Source: Hymenoscyphus infarciens (taxonomy: Eukaryota; Ascomycota; Leotiomycetes; Helotiales; Helotiaceae). From it: a stretch of 64,000 nucleotides of DNA. The notes beneath the pieces were generated by a model. It was not told where the DNA came from and searched no databases. It saw only the letters and a list, made by a program, of their open reading frames with translations. Shown one piece after another: positions 27,556-40,202 of this stretch. The stretch covers positions 62,001-126,000 of the forward strand of contig LLCB01000073.1 in the NCBI GenBank assembly GCA_001414345.1. Direction: 5' to 3'. Made by a program: the position numbers and the translations under genes. Each line of letters opens with the position of its first letter. Position 1 is the first letter of the stretch.

Positions 27556-29541
27556 CTTTTATTAAATAAGTTTTGTTGAAAGAGAGTGTGTTAGAAAGGT
27601 CAATAAAAAAGACTGTTGTTTTGGGAAAAAGAAAGTATAGTTTCTGGGATCTGTTATGGAACAGTCGGAGGGGAACTGTTGGTCATATATACAGTTGCAT
27701 GATCGACCATGAACAGCTCATGGAGAACCCCATACCCACTCAAGCGGAGCGGAAAAAATATACTTACGAACATGGATCTTTTACCAGTGCCGAGGACAGG
27801 GTTGTATCGAATATATCAGACAAAACCTTCTTCAGATGAGGCTGTAGGCATGGGGCAAAAAAACATGGCAAACCCATGGGCCTGGTAATGAATGTACCAA
27901 TCACAAGATCGGAATTTATGCAACGAAACAATTTCTAGAAGGAAATTGAGAGGGTCGAACCACCCATGGTGGAGAGCTCCATATAATAAAGTTTGCTAAG
28001 CGAAGACCCTTGGATATGAGACAGTCAAAGAGAATTGAGAATAACCGACTTGGCCGAAACAATTGCGCGTCTCAACCTTTAAACTGGCTTTTTTCGGTCC
28101 TCTTGTTGGCGCCGAGTCCGAAAAAGGGGAACGAAAGTTGGCGAATTGATTAAACGTTTTCGAGAGAATTACAGACTGTTCTTGCAATTCACCCTAAAAA
28201 GGATAAATAAGCACTGTTTTTACGCTAACCCAGACTCACTTAAAACCGACATTTTCATTTTGGCAACAAAACTTTACGAGAACTGTAAAAAAACCCTCTA
28301 ACTTTAAACAGGGGTAATATACTTTTACGGTGAATCGACCGAATAGTCGGTAAACTGATTCCACCGTGGATCCGAGAAACACTTTAAATGAGAGAAAGGG
28401 TCGGGGCATATTATAGTATTAACCGGATGAGAAAGGAGGTCAGAGAAATGGTTTTCCGATGGTCGATGGTCGATCGAAAAAATTGTGCCCAATGTTTAGA
28501 CGACAGTCCAAACAGAAATACCAAGAGCCCAAGTTGCCCAACCAAGCGGAGAAATCCCATCCCGAAAAAGCAATTGCTCGTATGCATACGGGGATTTTTC
28601 CGCCCGGCCATTGGTAATGAACAAGTGCGGGTGTTCATGGGTATAAAACACGTGTAAATAAACTGTTTAGTTCATTATTCGTGCTCTAGTAGTCGGGGCC
28701 TTAGGTTTGCGTCCCATCTTGCTCCAGTTTCATTTTATCGTTCTGTTCGAAGATCTTACGAGCAAGTTCCTGTGTTTGGGCTGACGCAGGAGACTTTTGA
28801 GTTTTTGATTCATAAATGGTTGTAGGGATGGTCGATGAAGGATGAGGCTATTTTTCAACGGGGGGACCCCAGTAGAGAATAGAGTGCTCTGCTTGAAATT
28901 GACGTTGATTTTGAAGAGGAAAGCGAGGACGAGAATACGCTTGTGATGGAAATTCATTGAGTAATTGATGGTTTTGTTTGTATGAAGCGAAGCATTTGAT
29001 GCGTCCTGATAGAGCTGAGGGAAGATATCATTAACAAGCCAAGAATGAATGATGTTCAAGCCGGGCTGATGTAAAGAGACGAGGAATGAAACTTGAGATT
29101 TTGGATATTTAAGAATGAAAATTATGATGATAAACGGCGACAAAAGAGAACACTTTAAATGGGAAAGCTTGGGGAACTCTCATTGAGATGATCTTACCCC
29201 GAAGCCGCATGTAGGGATAGGAAGGGGGATGTTGTGCGAGACAGATTTGAAGAAGAACTATTATCTAGAAGTCTAGAAGAATTAGGGAAGAGAATCACTT
29301 GTTCTCTTTACTATTCCAAGAACCTACTAAGATCCGCCACCCCATGACTAGAGACTTCTTTCCAGCGATGCGTTTTATTAAAAACCCTAGAAAAAGGCCC
29401 ACCGACGTTTCTCCGGGCCGGCCGCGGGGGAGTTACGTAGATATCGCTAGCTACCTACCTACCACTTCCCAAGCTTCCAAAGCCAACCTCACCATTCCCA
29501 TTTCCTCTCAAACAAACCGACGCAAAATACAAACACCCATC
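27556..29541. other. Intergenic, no convincing gene
   Basis: Two kilobases between the divergent GH131 and UCH genes. Short open frames at 28,388-28,657 (both strands) and 28,730-29,143 (-) show no recognisable protein features. A GC-rich CGGGCCGGCCGCGGGG patch at about 29,418 precedes the UCH gene and may be promoter-associated. Confidence 0.5.
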
Positions 29542-30413
29542 ATGGCAGAAGAGATCCCCTCCAGCAACCCAGATGTCCCCAAAGGTCGGAAGGCCTTCGT
29601 GCCCCTAGGTACATGCTCCCCTCCCCCCTCAGACCTACAACCACCCAACTAACATCTACCACCAGAAAACAACCCCGAAGTAATGAGCTCCTTAGTTCAC
29701 AAACTCGGCCTCTCCCCCTCCCTCGGTTTCCACGACGTCTTCAGCATCGATGACCCCGAACTCCTAGCATTCGTTCCTCGTCCTGCAAGCGCCCTCCTCC
29801 TCGTCTTCCCCGTCAGTAAATCCTACGAAACACACAGGGTGCAAGAGGATGAGGAGAGGGAAGAGTATGAGGGCAAGGGAGAGGGGGAACCGGCTGTGTG
29901 GTATAAACAGACGATTAGGAATGCGTGTGGGTTGATTGGGATTTTGCATGCTGTTAGTAATGGGAGTGCGAGGGAGTTTATTAGTATGGAAGCCCCTTTT
30001 TGGTGTTGGGAATATGGGCTAATGATTGAGTAGCACCTGGTTCGGATTTACAGAAACTGGTTGAGGGCGCGACGCCGCTGGGTCCTATTGAACGCGCGGA
30101 GTTACTTTATAATTCTCAAGCACTGGAGAAGGCACATCAGGGGGCGGCTTCACAGGGACAGAGCAATGCGCCAGGGGCCGAGGACGATATCGATTTGCAT
30201 TATGTTTGCTTTGTCAAGGATGCGGAGAATAATCTGTGGGAGATGGATGGGAGACGGAAGGGTCCGATTAATAGGGGACCAGTTGGGGAGGAGGATGTTC
30301 TTAGTGAGAAGGCTCTTGATTTGGGGGTGAGACTTTTCCTCAAGAGGGAGGCGGAGGTTGGGGGAGGGGAGTTGAGGTTTAGTTTGATCTCTTTGGCTCC
30401 TTCGATGGATTAG
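29542..30413 (+). CDS. Ubiquitin C-terminal hydrolase (peptidase C12, UCH-L3/YUH1 type)
   Basis: Cysteine protease that removes small adducts from the C-terminus of ubiquitin (and probably NEDD8/Rub1), recycling free ubiquitin in the cytosol. Exons 29,542-29,608, 29,666-29,983 and 30,034-30,413 give 254 residues, close to the 230-residue norm. The catalytic set is visible: oxyanion Gln104 and nucleophile Cys110 in QTIRNACGLIGILH, His184 in LHYVCFV, and Asp200 in LWEMDGRRKGP. Splicing of the 50-nt second intron restores EFITPGSDLQKLV. An acidic insertion EDEEREEYEGKGEGE (about 83-97) precedes the active site and is longer than in yeast. The next gene starts 366 bp downstream on the same strand. 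Confidence 0.93.
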
Positions 30414-30778
30414 AGCTTGGGGGATACTTTTCACGATTGATGAGCATTATGGGCGTTTGGGGAAAAGTACAGGTGCATTTTGTTTGCATAGGTTGCTATA
30501 CAGATTTTCACCAAGAGTAAAACTCGCTTTACAAGAAGAAATACACGAGACCAATACGATATCAGTTCTCCAATGGAATGTTAGGCGGTGGTGTAACAAA
30601 GTAGTGGTGCTGGGTACATCCCGACTCCAAAGACTTCTTGTGCGTCATGACCCTTGAGCTCGCCTTCAGAAAATAGGTGAGAAATAGGCTGACCCGGCGA
30701 CCCTCCCAAGTCACTCCACTCCAACAATTCCACATAAATCAACACGAACCCGCAGATTCTCAGGGCAATTGATTATAC
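30414..30778. other. Short intergenic spacer
   Basis: 365 bp between two co-oriented genes. It must hold the terminator of the UCH gene and the promoter of the oxidase gene; no distinct motif seen. Confidence 0.5.
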
Positions 30779-31592
30779 ATGCTCTCAACAAGGCGACTAC
30801 TACTAAGATCCTCAGCCTTCCAAATGGCCCTCCACCCACCACCGCAAGATAAATTAATCTGTATGCATCCATCCCAACTTTTACCCCGCCAATTACCCCT
30901 CCATACAACAACACAGAGCTAACCAAAACACAGTCGCACCAGCCGACTCCAAAACAAATACCCAAGCCGAACAATTCAAGAAGGGGACTCTAGAAATAAA
31001 CCAACTCTCCCCCTCCCCCTTCGCCCAATTCCACAGCTGGTTCTCGCTCGCCCAAAGCTCCGGCGTCCCACACCCCGAAACCGTATGTCTCTCGACAGCC
31101 TCCCTCCCCTCGGGACGAGTCAGCGCGAGGATGGTATATCTGAAAGAACTCGATACCAAGGGTTTTGTCATATATAGTAATTGGGGAACGAGTAAAAAAG
31201 CTGCAGACATCGCTACCAATCCCTACGCATCTTTGACTTTCTGGTGGGCCGAAATGGAAAGACAAGTACGCATAGAAGGTCCCGTTGAACGGTTGAGCGA
31301 TGCGGAGAGTCAGCTTTACTTCGATACGAGAATTAGGGGGAGTCGGATTGGGGCTTGGGCTTCGAGACAGAGTCAAGTTTTACAAGGACGAGAGGAACTG
31401 GAAGGGTGGGTGCAAGAGAGGGAGAAGGAGTTGGAAGGAAAGGAAAAGATTCCGGTGCCGAGTTTTTGGGGGGGACTTAGGGTACGCCCGGAGAGAGTGG
31501 AGTTTTGGCAGGGGAGGGATAGTCGGCTGCATGATCGGTTCTTGTATGAGAAGGAGGGGGAGGAGTGGAAGATTGAGAGATTGAGTCCGTAG
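30779..31592 (+). CDS. PDX3: Pyridoxamine 5'-phosphate oxidase (PDX3/PdxH)
   Basis: FMN enzyme that oxidises pyridoxamine or pyridoxine phosphate to pyridoxal phosphate in vitamin B6 salvage. Exons 30,779-30,860 and 30,934-31,592 give 246 residues; the 73-nt intron (branch GCTAACC) is supported because it creates KLIFAPADS, a family-like N-terminal phrase. The core is clear: PSPFAQFHSWF, SARMVYLKELDTKGF, FVIYSNWGTSKKAADI, FWWAEMERQVRIEG, SRIGAWASRQSQVL, and the C-terminal FWGGLRVRPERVEFWQGR ... RLHDR with its substrate and FMN contacts. Two in-frame ATGs occur: 30,779 adds an Arg-rich MLSTRRLLLRSSAFQ that could be a mitochondrial presequence, while 30,824 gives the usual cytosolic form. Dual targeting is inference. 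Confidence 0.93.
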
Positions 31593-31879
31593 GGCGGTGA
31601 GTTTGTGAGGTTGCGGGGTTGGGGTGGTGTTAGATGGAGGGGAATTTGGGTTTTGAGGTATCGTGTGGGATAGGGAAGAGAAAAGGGAGGTGGTTAGAAA
31701 AAGAGGTTAAAAGAAATTAGAATTCTCCGCTCCTCTATAGAACTTAGGTAATTCCTTGAGAGGTTTCACAGAATCTCTTGCTGTATCTGCTCCTCTGATT
31801 GAAAAACAGGAAATTTCATTTACTAGGAAGTAACCTCTTTTTGTTTCCGCAGCTAGAGCTCAACAGCGAAAGAACCAAA

Positions 31880-31902
31880 AAGACAACTCAACACTCCCCC
31901 TC
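31880..31902 (-). mobile_element. Possible LTR end / polypurine tract remnant
   Basis: Read on the minus strand, a run of purines TGAGGGGGAG is followed directly by TGTTGAGTTG. A polypurine tract abutting TGTTG is the usual 3' junction of Ty1/copia-type LTRs. The other LTR end and the coding region were not found, so this is only suggestive. Confidence 0.3.
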
Positions 31903-32095
31903 AGTCGGCGGGTTATACCACAGTACCAACGTTACACCTTTTCCTTATTTGAGTATACATAATAACTAGTGTAGGCGTATACAGGTGGGGCCTGATATAT
32001 TTTCTCCAACCGGGTGGCTACTGTTGAGAGTATATAACGAGGTGAACTAGGTTAGAAATACCTTGACTAAGTAAAAGGAAGTGAATAGGTACGTA

Positions 32096-32112
32096 CTCTC
32101 TCTCTCTCTCTC
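32096..32112. repeat. (CT)n microsatellite
   Basis: Uninterrupted CT dinucleotide run of about 17 bases. Confidence 0.9.
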
Positions 32113-32399
32113 GCAGTCAGATGAGGCTTAGAAGCTTGAAACAAATTGGGAATCCAACGACAGGGCAAAAAAACACTTTACAAGCTGCATGATAGAGCAA
32201 GCTTCTTGAGTCACAGTCCCTTTAATTATCTCCGATAGAGAATTAGTACTTGTGATTATAAGTATGTAATTATTAGAATTTCCAAGTTATCGGTAGGTGA
32301 CCTACTAATTGAAGGGAGTGCTATCCGTAGGTGACCTACCGATAAGAGTTAGCTATTTGTAGGTAAACCATAGGTAGATAGCCTTGGGTTTGCAAGGAA

Positions 32400-32770
32400 G
32401 AGTTAGATACAACCCCCGGATATTTTGCTGGCTGACTCGACGATTGATGGTTTACTCACAACCTATTTTTGATCCCTAGTATTTGTACGGCTTATCTACT
32501 GGCTGATGGCTTACTCGATACTTATTAGTTTACTTGGTGTTTGTAGCTTACTCGGTGATTGATAGCTTACTTGTTATTTGATTGATCACTCGACACTTTT
32601 CTAGCCACTAGTTTTTGTATAGCTTATTCGAAGTTTGATACCTTAGTCAATAATTTTTGGCTTACTAGTTAATTTTCAGTTTACCACACTGTATTTTTGG
32701 CCCCCAATTGTTGCTTGCTTACTCGTCCTTTGGTAGAGTACTCGCGAATCGGGTTTGCTTTTTCGAGGAA
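32400..32770. repeat. AGCTTACTCG-type degenerate array, lightly mutated
   Basis: About ten words of the form (A/G)GCTTA(C/T)TCG(A/G) spaced 20-35 nt, including TGGCTTACTCGATA and TAGCTTACTCGGTG. Unlike its relatives at 2.4, 13 and 15.6 kb it still contains many CA/TG dinucleotides, so it escaped RIP or is an unrelated-age copy. Confidence 0.6.
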
Positions 32771-33081
32771 AAGTAGCTTACACCCATGGCATATTTCACA
32801 TTCTACTTGTTTCCCTTTCTCCCGAGCTTATGTTTGATAACTTTTTTTCCCCGTCACCATCTTAGACAGGATTTGCGGACAAGCATTTAGTAACATCTCT
32901 AAGTTTGACTCATCACGATGAGAGAAACAAAGTCTACTTTTAGTATATCAGCGTTACTAATTACTGGATATTTGCGGACTACAGCGGAAATATGGGCTGT
33001 GATACTCATTGGGTCTTAGCAATACTTTACATCTTCACTTGCCAATATTACCAAGTTCAAACATACTTTCCCTTCTCTGTT

Positions 33082-35048
33082 TTACATACTATGAACCTTG
33101 CTCTCCCGAGTCCACCCCCTAAACCTTTTCCCTAAAAACCAAAACAAAACACCCATGGCACAGAAGAAAATCGCCAAAGCCATATTCGTGAGAATCGGCT
33201 GTATGAACCCATTTTTCACAATCCACGGGGTCAGGAATTTACTTACTCCATAACCCCAAACGTTCTTGTTGACTGTTATCATGACGAAGACGGCCCCTGT
33301 TACGGGTTTGTAAGAATCGATGGCGTACGTGGATGATATTGCAGGGAGGGCAGCGACTTGGATTCCGATACATGTGTAGCCGATGATAACGATTACCTAC
33401 AAAACAGTTAGACAACGTCACCTAAGCGAGCAGCAAAAAGGAAGAGGTAGACGTGCTTTCCAATCCCACGCCTTTTGGTAACCGACTGCCACTACGATAT
33501 CCCCAACAATCATAAGCAACACATAAGGAATCATAGCCAAAAGTCTCATTTCGGGCTCTCTAATCCCACCTCTCCGCTTCGTCAATCGTGCCGCAATAGC
33601 ATCGCTCAAAGGACCAGCGGTAAAGAGTCCAATCATAGTCCCGATAAATATTGCTAAGTTGAATAAGCCAATCATGCTAGATCCAAAGTTATATGGAGGA
33701 GCAGCAAATGCTTGAGATTGAGTGAGGTTGACAACCAACAAAGTAGAAGCGGACCAAGAGACGACGAAGGCTGCGAATTGAACGATTGGGAAACTCCATA
33801 ATATCCATGGGAGCCTGATTTCTTGGAGGATGTTCCCGTGGTATGGTTGGATTAATTTCCATTGTTGCTTGGATGGAGTTCCGCGGCCCAGCCATGGGTC
33901 TTGGGTTGTCTCAATGCTGGCTATTCCACTGGTTTCTTTTTTGATGGGTATGGGCGTGGTGCTTTGATCTTCAGATGTTTGGACTTCGGTTGGTTCACCT
34001 TTCAAAGGGGTGGACTTTGGTTGGATGCCCTCGTTGGTTGGGGTAATGCGCGTGTACCTTGTTTCTGGGAAGAGGAAAACGCAGCAAACAATTGTAAAGC
34101 CTGTGAGAGCTGTATTGAGCCACCAAAAGCTTTCCGGGCCATAGTTTTGAGCCATGGGTCCTGCGATCATCGGTCCGAGCTGGAAATGTCAGTATCGTAA
34201 CTCGCAGGGGTTCTGAGGAACACAACGTACCGTAAGTGACGCAAAATAAGACGCGAAATAAAGTGCTTGATACTTTCCTCTGTCGTGGAGAAATATCACA
34301 TCGGCGATAATTGTTGGCTGTGCAGTTTCAGCAGGCCCGGCACCAAATCCATTCAGTCTGCTTCCGATCAGTGTTTCTAATTCCACGCTTTTCATCTTTA
34401 AAACTTACACACATGCTCCCATGAAGCTACCGTATGATTTCGCGTTCGCTCTCCAAATACTGCTCCCAAAACAAATCAGGGACGAGGTAATCAGCACTGG
34501 CCGGCGCCCAAAACATGTTTGGACAGGCACCCAAATGAAGTTGGAAAATCCAAGAACCAGAATCGCGACGCCGGTGAAAGCAACGACGCCCTCAAGATCC
34601 GAATCAAACTTTTTGATATATGTGTCGATCATTGGAGCCTGAATTCAGTCAGCAAATTCAAAAGGCCCAGACGTCTCGGTAAAACTAACGATCGATAAAG
34701 GGCCGAGTCCCTGTGAGAAAGTGATCATCGTCGAGCAGAAGATACAAAATGCCTTCCATTTCAAACTCCAATTCTGAAAGGTCAGCAACGTACAGTCCTA
34801 AATGTATATTGTTCTCTCACCAAAGGATCATGTTTATCATCACTTGGTTGTGGCACGAGCACTGAGTGGTCTCCAGCCGAAGTCTTGACGAAGTGATGTG
34901 TACCAACATCTTTCATTATCTCCGTCCCAGGATATATTTTAGTTTCCAGAACTTCTTCCAGCTCCTGCAACGACTGGAGGAAAAAAAGTTAGCGAAGCCC
35001 ATGTGAAAAGCGCCTTATGCATACCTCTTGATCTAGATTTTGGTCCAT
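33082..35048 (-). CDS. MFS transporter, DHA1-type
   Basis: Twelve-helix major facilitator, probably a plasma-membrane proton antiporter; substrate unknown (relatives include HOL1-like and drug or polyamine carriers). Seven exons: 35,048-35,025, 34,973-34,821, 34,773-34,690, 34,638-34,409, 34,357-34,231, 34,179-33,457 and 33,396-33,082, giving 551 residues. Family landmarks: KIYPGTEIMKDVGTHHFVKT and SVLVPQPSDDKHDPLNWSLKWK before helix 1, FGRRPVLI in loop 2-3, LNGFGAGPAETAQPTI, LGPMIAGPMAQNYG, a long hydrophilic loop between helices 6 and 7, GYTCIGIQVAALPAISSTYA and WGYGVSKFLTPWI. Five introns are standard; intron 6 (33,397-33,456) has no GT donor and fits a GC-AG intron. The first exon is the least certain: the frame stays open upstream of ATG 35,048 for about 40 nt. 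Confidence 0.88.
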
Positions 35049-35556
35049 GATTTCTAGAAACTGAATGATTCGGACGCGGGCTTCTGCAGAAATTAATTCA
35101 ATCTTCTTAAATGACACAACTCTAATACCGTAGACATGTGCCGCTGTGAATTGATCCTAAATATCAGTGGAAAGAAACTCGTCATCTTGCATAACAACCT
35201 TGTTGATACAAGGGAAAAGCGGGGAGGGGAAGCAAATTAGAGATTCTGTGAATGGTGGAAGCTGGAGGTGACCCATGTCAACCAAGTGCGGGGAAACTTC
35301 CTTGCGGTTAAGCAATTTTCCGACTATGTCAAAATTTTCGCCTCGTCTTATTTCCCGTTGTGGAAATGATACGGGGTCCAAGTGAAATAGCTTAGTGAAG
35401 ATCGACAATGTGTGGCACCCTGTCGAAAATCGGCATTATTATATTTGCAATAGCAGTAAGTTATTATAAAATAACAACCTTAAATCAACTACTCCTCTCA
35501 TAGGAATTCGCACGAAGTCAATTCTGGTACAGTGAGTTAAGAAAGTTTAGCAACTA
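35049..35556 (-). other. Upstream region with an unassigned open frame
   Basis: A minus-strand frame is open from about 35,435 to a stop at 35,157 and encodes phrases such as TKLFHLDPVSFPQREIRRGE. It lacks an ATG at its head and I recognise no family. It could be a 5' exon, a gene fragment or chance. The sequence TACAGTGAGTT at 35,529 resembles the tip of the MITE at 22.8 kb, but no second end was found. Confidence 0.25.
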
Positions 35557-36173
35557 GGGCGTTCTAAAGGTACAAAAGTCCAAAAACGACTAAATCGTAA
35601 ATCATAAATCGCAAATCGTAAATCGTAAAAGTTAGCTAGATTAACTAAGGCCTCTAAGAGCTAAAGCTAATTGTAAATTATATTATACTATCTACTTACT
35701 CTCTTGCTCCGTATCTTATTCTTTTATATATTACGTATACTAAGAGAGTATACGTAAGAATGTAGGTAAGAGTATAGAGAGAAGAGAGAGAGTAAGAGAG
35801 TAAGAGAGTAAGCAAACATTTCAGAGGAAAGTTTTTCCTAGCGTAGGTAAGAGAAGTTTACCTCTCCCTCTCTTCCCCTCTTCCTCTTACACTCTCTCTT
35901 GTTTATCTAAAAACAATAGAAAGAATATAATATAAGAGTTAGATAATAGGTAGTAAAGATACGATAGCATAGAGACGATAGCGCTATATACGTAAGACTT
36001 ATTAACAGAGGTAGTAGCTTAGTAAAATATTAATCGCCTAGTATTTAAGACTGTCTAGTCTTAATAGAGAGAGAGGGAGAATTTAATTATTCTCTTTTTT
36101 ACTTCAATTTACGATTTACGACTTACTATTTGCGATTACGTCGTTTTTAGACTTTTATAGAATTAGAATGCCG
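35557..36173. mobile_element. 617-bp MITE with about 75-bp TIRs, TA-flanked
   Basis: The left end GGGCGTTCTAA...AAAAACGAC and the right end, read in reverse (CGGCATTCTAA...AAAAACGAC), match over about 75 bp. The arms include short CGTAAAT tandem units (35,595-35,631). Both ends abut TA (35,555-35,556 and 36,174-36,175). Interior AT-rich, CT-rich runs, no coding capacity. A different family from the 22.8-kb MITE but with the same TA target type. Confidence 0.8.
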
Positions 36174-37181
36174 TAGTAACGGAAGGAAAATCTTAAGCTA
36201 AGTTTATTTAATTCTATTCCTCTAATCTTTCTAAATACTAAAATATTATTTATTTATTTATAAAATATATTTCTTCTAAAAAGCTCATTTTTGTTTATTT
36301 TCATTCTCTTAGCTATATAGAAGAAAAGAACAAAATAAAGATATTTACTAGAATAATTTCTATAAATTATCTAGTCTTAATTCTAAAGATATGTTTTTTT
36401 AGCTTTATTATCTAAGTGAGTTAAATAAAAATAATGAAATAGCAACCTTTACTAGAATAGTATCTATTAGTTACGCTAAAGAGATCGTTGTTTAGTTTTC
36501 TTACTCTAGTACGTCGGGAAACTATTATAAAGCGGAGATATTTATAAGACTTGTTTTTATAAATTCACTTTAAGATATACTTGCTATCTGTCTCTTTAAC
36601 TTAGTTCTCTTAAATCTATTAGTGAACTCGATAAAACAAAATAATTTACTAGAAAATTACTAATAAATTTACTAGGAGTAAGTTCTAATATAAGTTTATA
36701 AAACTACATTTTTCTAGCTTTTTATGAAAATATGTTAAATGAAGGCATTTATCTACAAGACTCAGGTGTTTTCTCCATTTGACACTTTGCGACCTCTGTT
36801 TTCGTAAAATCGGTTTACTAAGACTCCAAAACAGTAGTAGATAGGTGCTTCCGTTGTTATTGTTCTAAAATCCAAAGTAGTAGCACCGGTAGTTGGAGTA
36901 ATCGTATCACCTAGGTTACAATTGTCCCAAATATCTATGGCAATTACGTTGAATTAACTGAAATAAACAATTATTGTCTATCATGGACAGGGTGAGGCAC
37001 TGGATAAAACATTCTTTCGGGTATCAACGGTGAGTATTATATTTTCAGATTATTTACCACGAAGAAATCCAGACGAATCATGCAACCCAAATTCTTGAAA
37101 CCACCGTTGCTTGAGCATTATCGTAGCGGAGGCAACGCTTCATATGACTCTGTGTTCAGTTCCCCTCCCCTTTCTGTGTCA
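36174..37181. other. AT-rich tail then intergenic DNA
   Basis: To about 36,760 the sequence is AT-rich and gene-free, probably another degraded repeat flanking the MITE. From 36,760 to 37,181 it is normal sequence downstream of the ankyrin gene. No gene seen. Confidence 0.55.
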
Positions 37182-40100
37182 TTACTTCGTCGTTGTCGAA
37201 GCAATGTTATGAGTCAGTAGCAGCTTGATGAGTTCGCGATCTACTGGTGTTTCTTTGTAAGCACCCCGAAGGGCTTCTGCAACCTCTCCATCAATAGGAA
37301 TCTCTGCTTGGAGAAGTTTCTTGACCACCGCGAATCGTTTCTTTGGGACTACCAACTTCATGGCTTCTGAAAACGCACTTGAAATTGCCGATGCAGATGG
37401 CCGAGCAGCGAGAAGCAAGTCAATACCATCCAGGTACGTTTGTTCTACAGCAGCGCAAAATGCTCTCTCTCCAAAGTTATTCTCATAAGTGTACGGCAAT
37501 TCAGCTTCAGACTTCAGAAGCTTTTCGCAGAGCTCATATCTCATTGGATCCTGTAGCTTGATCGCTTGACCAAACACCGAGGATAGTGTTTCCCAATTGG
37601 GCCTACCCAAAGAGAGAAGAATATCAATCACAGGGGGACACGAGACTGCCCGAAGCATCGCCCCACCATTCTCCGAGTTGACATCAGCGCCTGCCTCGAG
37701 CAAGAACCGAAGGACATCAAGACTATGCTCCTCCAGCGAAAAGGCGTACGTTGCTTCTTTGATGAGTGCAGAATCGAGAGCATGCTGGGGTTTCACTCCT
37801 GAGAGAAGCCTCTTGACCTTTTCGTACCTAGATGGATCATTCAGTGGGAGATCAAGGGCACAAGCCAAAGCACATTCGATCGTCGCCTCGGTTGGCAAGC
37901 CGCCTTCGCTTGCAAGAACAATGTCCAGGATCTCAAGCGTTCGATCGGTAGCTAATATGACAGCTTGTCCATGTAGCAAATTGATATTGGCCTTGCCTTC
38001 TTCACAAAGCAATTGTAGAAGCGAAACATCGTCTGGGAAAAATCGGAGGGTATCGATAACTGCTTGAGTAACAACTTCGCTTTGTTCGTTTACCGACCAC
38101 AAAAGATCCCTCATAATCTCGTAACGTTTCTGGTCTCGTAGGTTCATTGCGTGAGGAATTGCAGCTAGACAATTCTGTGAAGAAACATTTCCGGTTAGCA
38201 GAGCTTTTACAATATCCGGGGACCCAAGGAGGATTCCTGTCATCAAAGCGCTTGCGGTAACTACAGCCCCTCCCTGAACAAGAACCACAATCAACTCCTT
38301 CGAGATGGGGCGAAAAGTGAGTGCCTCGAGAAGTGCGGAGTCAACTACAGGTCCTATTGCTCCAGCGCCAAGAAGAATATTTAGCATGGCGAGACGATCG
38401 TTCAATGTTGGTCTGCCACGAGAGATTGCGGCAACAGCATTCAATAATGAGGATACGGACGGCTTGCCTTTCTGAACAAGCATTTGAACCATTTCACAGT
38501 TGTTTTGTGCGACCGACTCTTGCAGGCATCTTCCTGCTTCCAAATCAACAGAGCAGACTGGGGCTCCCTTTTGATCCTTGGTCGAGACTAGGACGCGAGT
38601 GAGCTCTATGTCGTTTGTTGCCACAGCCTTGAACAAGAATTGGTTGCACACTAAGCCAGAAGCTCCATGTTTCAATAATTCGGTGACTACCAATATTCGA
38701 TCTGCCGGAGACATCTCCCCTCCAATATGACCCATGAGCTCTGATGCAAGTTCCGGCTTGATAGTCTGGTACTCGAGGATGATTCGAATTAGATCAGCGT
38801 GATTTTGTAGGCATGCGTATTTGAGAGCGCAACCTCGTTTGTAGTGAGGGTCAGCATTATGGGACATCAGCAGGCGTATCATAGCGGCATCTCTCGTGTA
38901 AACAGCCTTTTGGAGGCAATGACTTGTGACATATCCTTCAGGCTCACCACACAACAAGGCTTCAATCATTTCAAGATTGTCATTGAATATTGTTCCCTGC
39001 TGATCGTGGATTCTTCCAATTAAAGCGTCGATGATGGTTCCTAAAGGGGGGTTTTTGGCCATTAGCATGGCAGCCACGAGACCAACATTGCCCCTCTCAA
39101 CGGCTCTTTTGAAAGCTATTGCATAATTGTAGTTTGTATGCGCTCCCGCGTTTAGAAGTCGTACTGTAACTGGGAGGTTGTTACTCTCTACAGCGGGTAA
39201 TAAGTTCGAAGTGATGCAGGCTTTCGTAGGATTTCTTGGGGCACGTAACAGGAGCTCGAGCAAATCGATATCGCCGCTCTCAACAACTTGGCAGAACTTA
39301 GGTTGATAAGGCGCTAAATTCGCCCCTGGAGAATGTGTTAGAAGCGGGCTCTGAGGGGCAAGAGTTTGGAGGTTACTAGATGTGGCCTAGGTTCGCGGAT
39401 TCGTTCTGACAACCTTCTGGGTTCTTAAGTGTAGTAGCACAACACGCCTCGGGACAACTTACCATATTGCAATAGGGTTGTGCTAATACCTAAAGCCCTC
39501 ACGAACAGAGCAAAGTCTAAGCTTTCGTCAAGACTCTCTTGATCGGCAAGAGGTGCCAGTAACTCCACAAAGCTTTGATTACCGGTTCTAACTGCAGTCA
39601 GAAGGAGTTCGCCTCTCCGGGTTTGCGAGCCGCTGCTCAGGATGCCTGAACTTGGTCGTTTTGCAACATTTATATCTCCGTCTACTGCTTTGAATCGTTG
39701 AAGAAGAACTTCCAAAGTTCCCGGGAATTCCTGTTCCTGGATTACTCGCAATAGTGCTGTATACAATTCTTCGTATATAGGCGTTGGTTTGGATGATATA
39801 GCGAAGATCTTCTGAAGTCCTCGCGGAGGACCTCTGATTTCTTCCACCTCGTGTTTCAATTGCGCAAGTATAGCGTCTGCTCTTCTCTCGTCGTATGGAC
39901 CGATGTATGACGGAGGTTGGAGTGGGCGAGTGAGAGGAGGCTTGGGGTTGTGAGAAATCGCGCCGTGACTGTGTATCTCGGTGTTCAAGTCAGTTTAATT
40001 CTTTGGGAGAGGGGGTGGGAGAGAGTTGTCTGGAAGAGTAGCGGGAAACTAGTCTCATCACTTGAGTAAATCACGAGCGGATTCAGTCCTCCGTTACTCC

Positions 40101-40202
40101 TAGAGTAGTCAAAAGCGGGAGAACAGATCCAGAAAGGACGTACCTGTCTGCAATCTGTGCTAGCCGGTTGGCGCGTTCTATGTGCGTCAATATTCGCGCC
40201 AT
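37182..40202 (-). CDS. Large ankyrin-like repeat protein
   Basis: Exons 40,202-40,144, 39,968-39,463 and 39,325-37,182 give 902 residues. From about residue 150 the chain is a solenoid of 30-40-residue helical pairs with degenerate ankyrin signatures (for example LLNAGAHTNYNYAIAFKRAVERGNVGLV, LLMSHNADPHYKRGCALKYACLQNHADLI, LLEAGADVNSENGGAMLRAV; all cited as fragments). The N-terminal 120 residues have Pro-rich and coiled or charged stretches without a recognised domain. Introns of 175 and 137 nt are longer than others here; their joins (IADSHGAISHN and LLQYGANLAPYQP) keep phase, and the second completes an ankyrin-like GAN. No signal peptide, P-loop or death-like domain was found. Such proteins are numerous in Leotiomycetes and Sordariomycetes; function unknown. 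An alternative upstream frame beyond ATG 40,202 cannot be excluded. Confidence 0.75.

Larger units (their letters stand above)
31593..33081. other. Intergenic with repeat remnants
   Basis: 1.5 kb without a gene. It contains a possible LTR/polypurine junction near 31,893, a CT microsatellite and an AGCTTAC-type degenerate array (each listed separately), so it is a former insertion site that escaped the heaviest RIP. Confidence 0.55.
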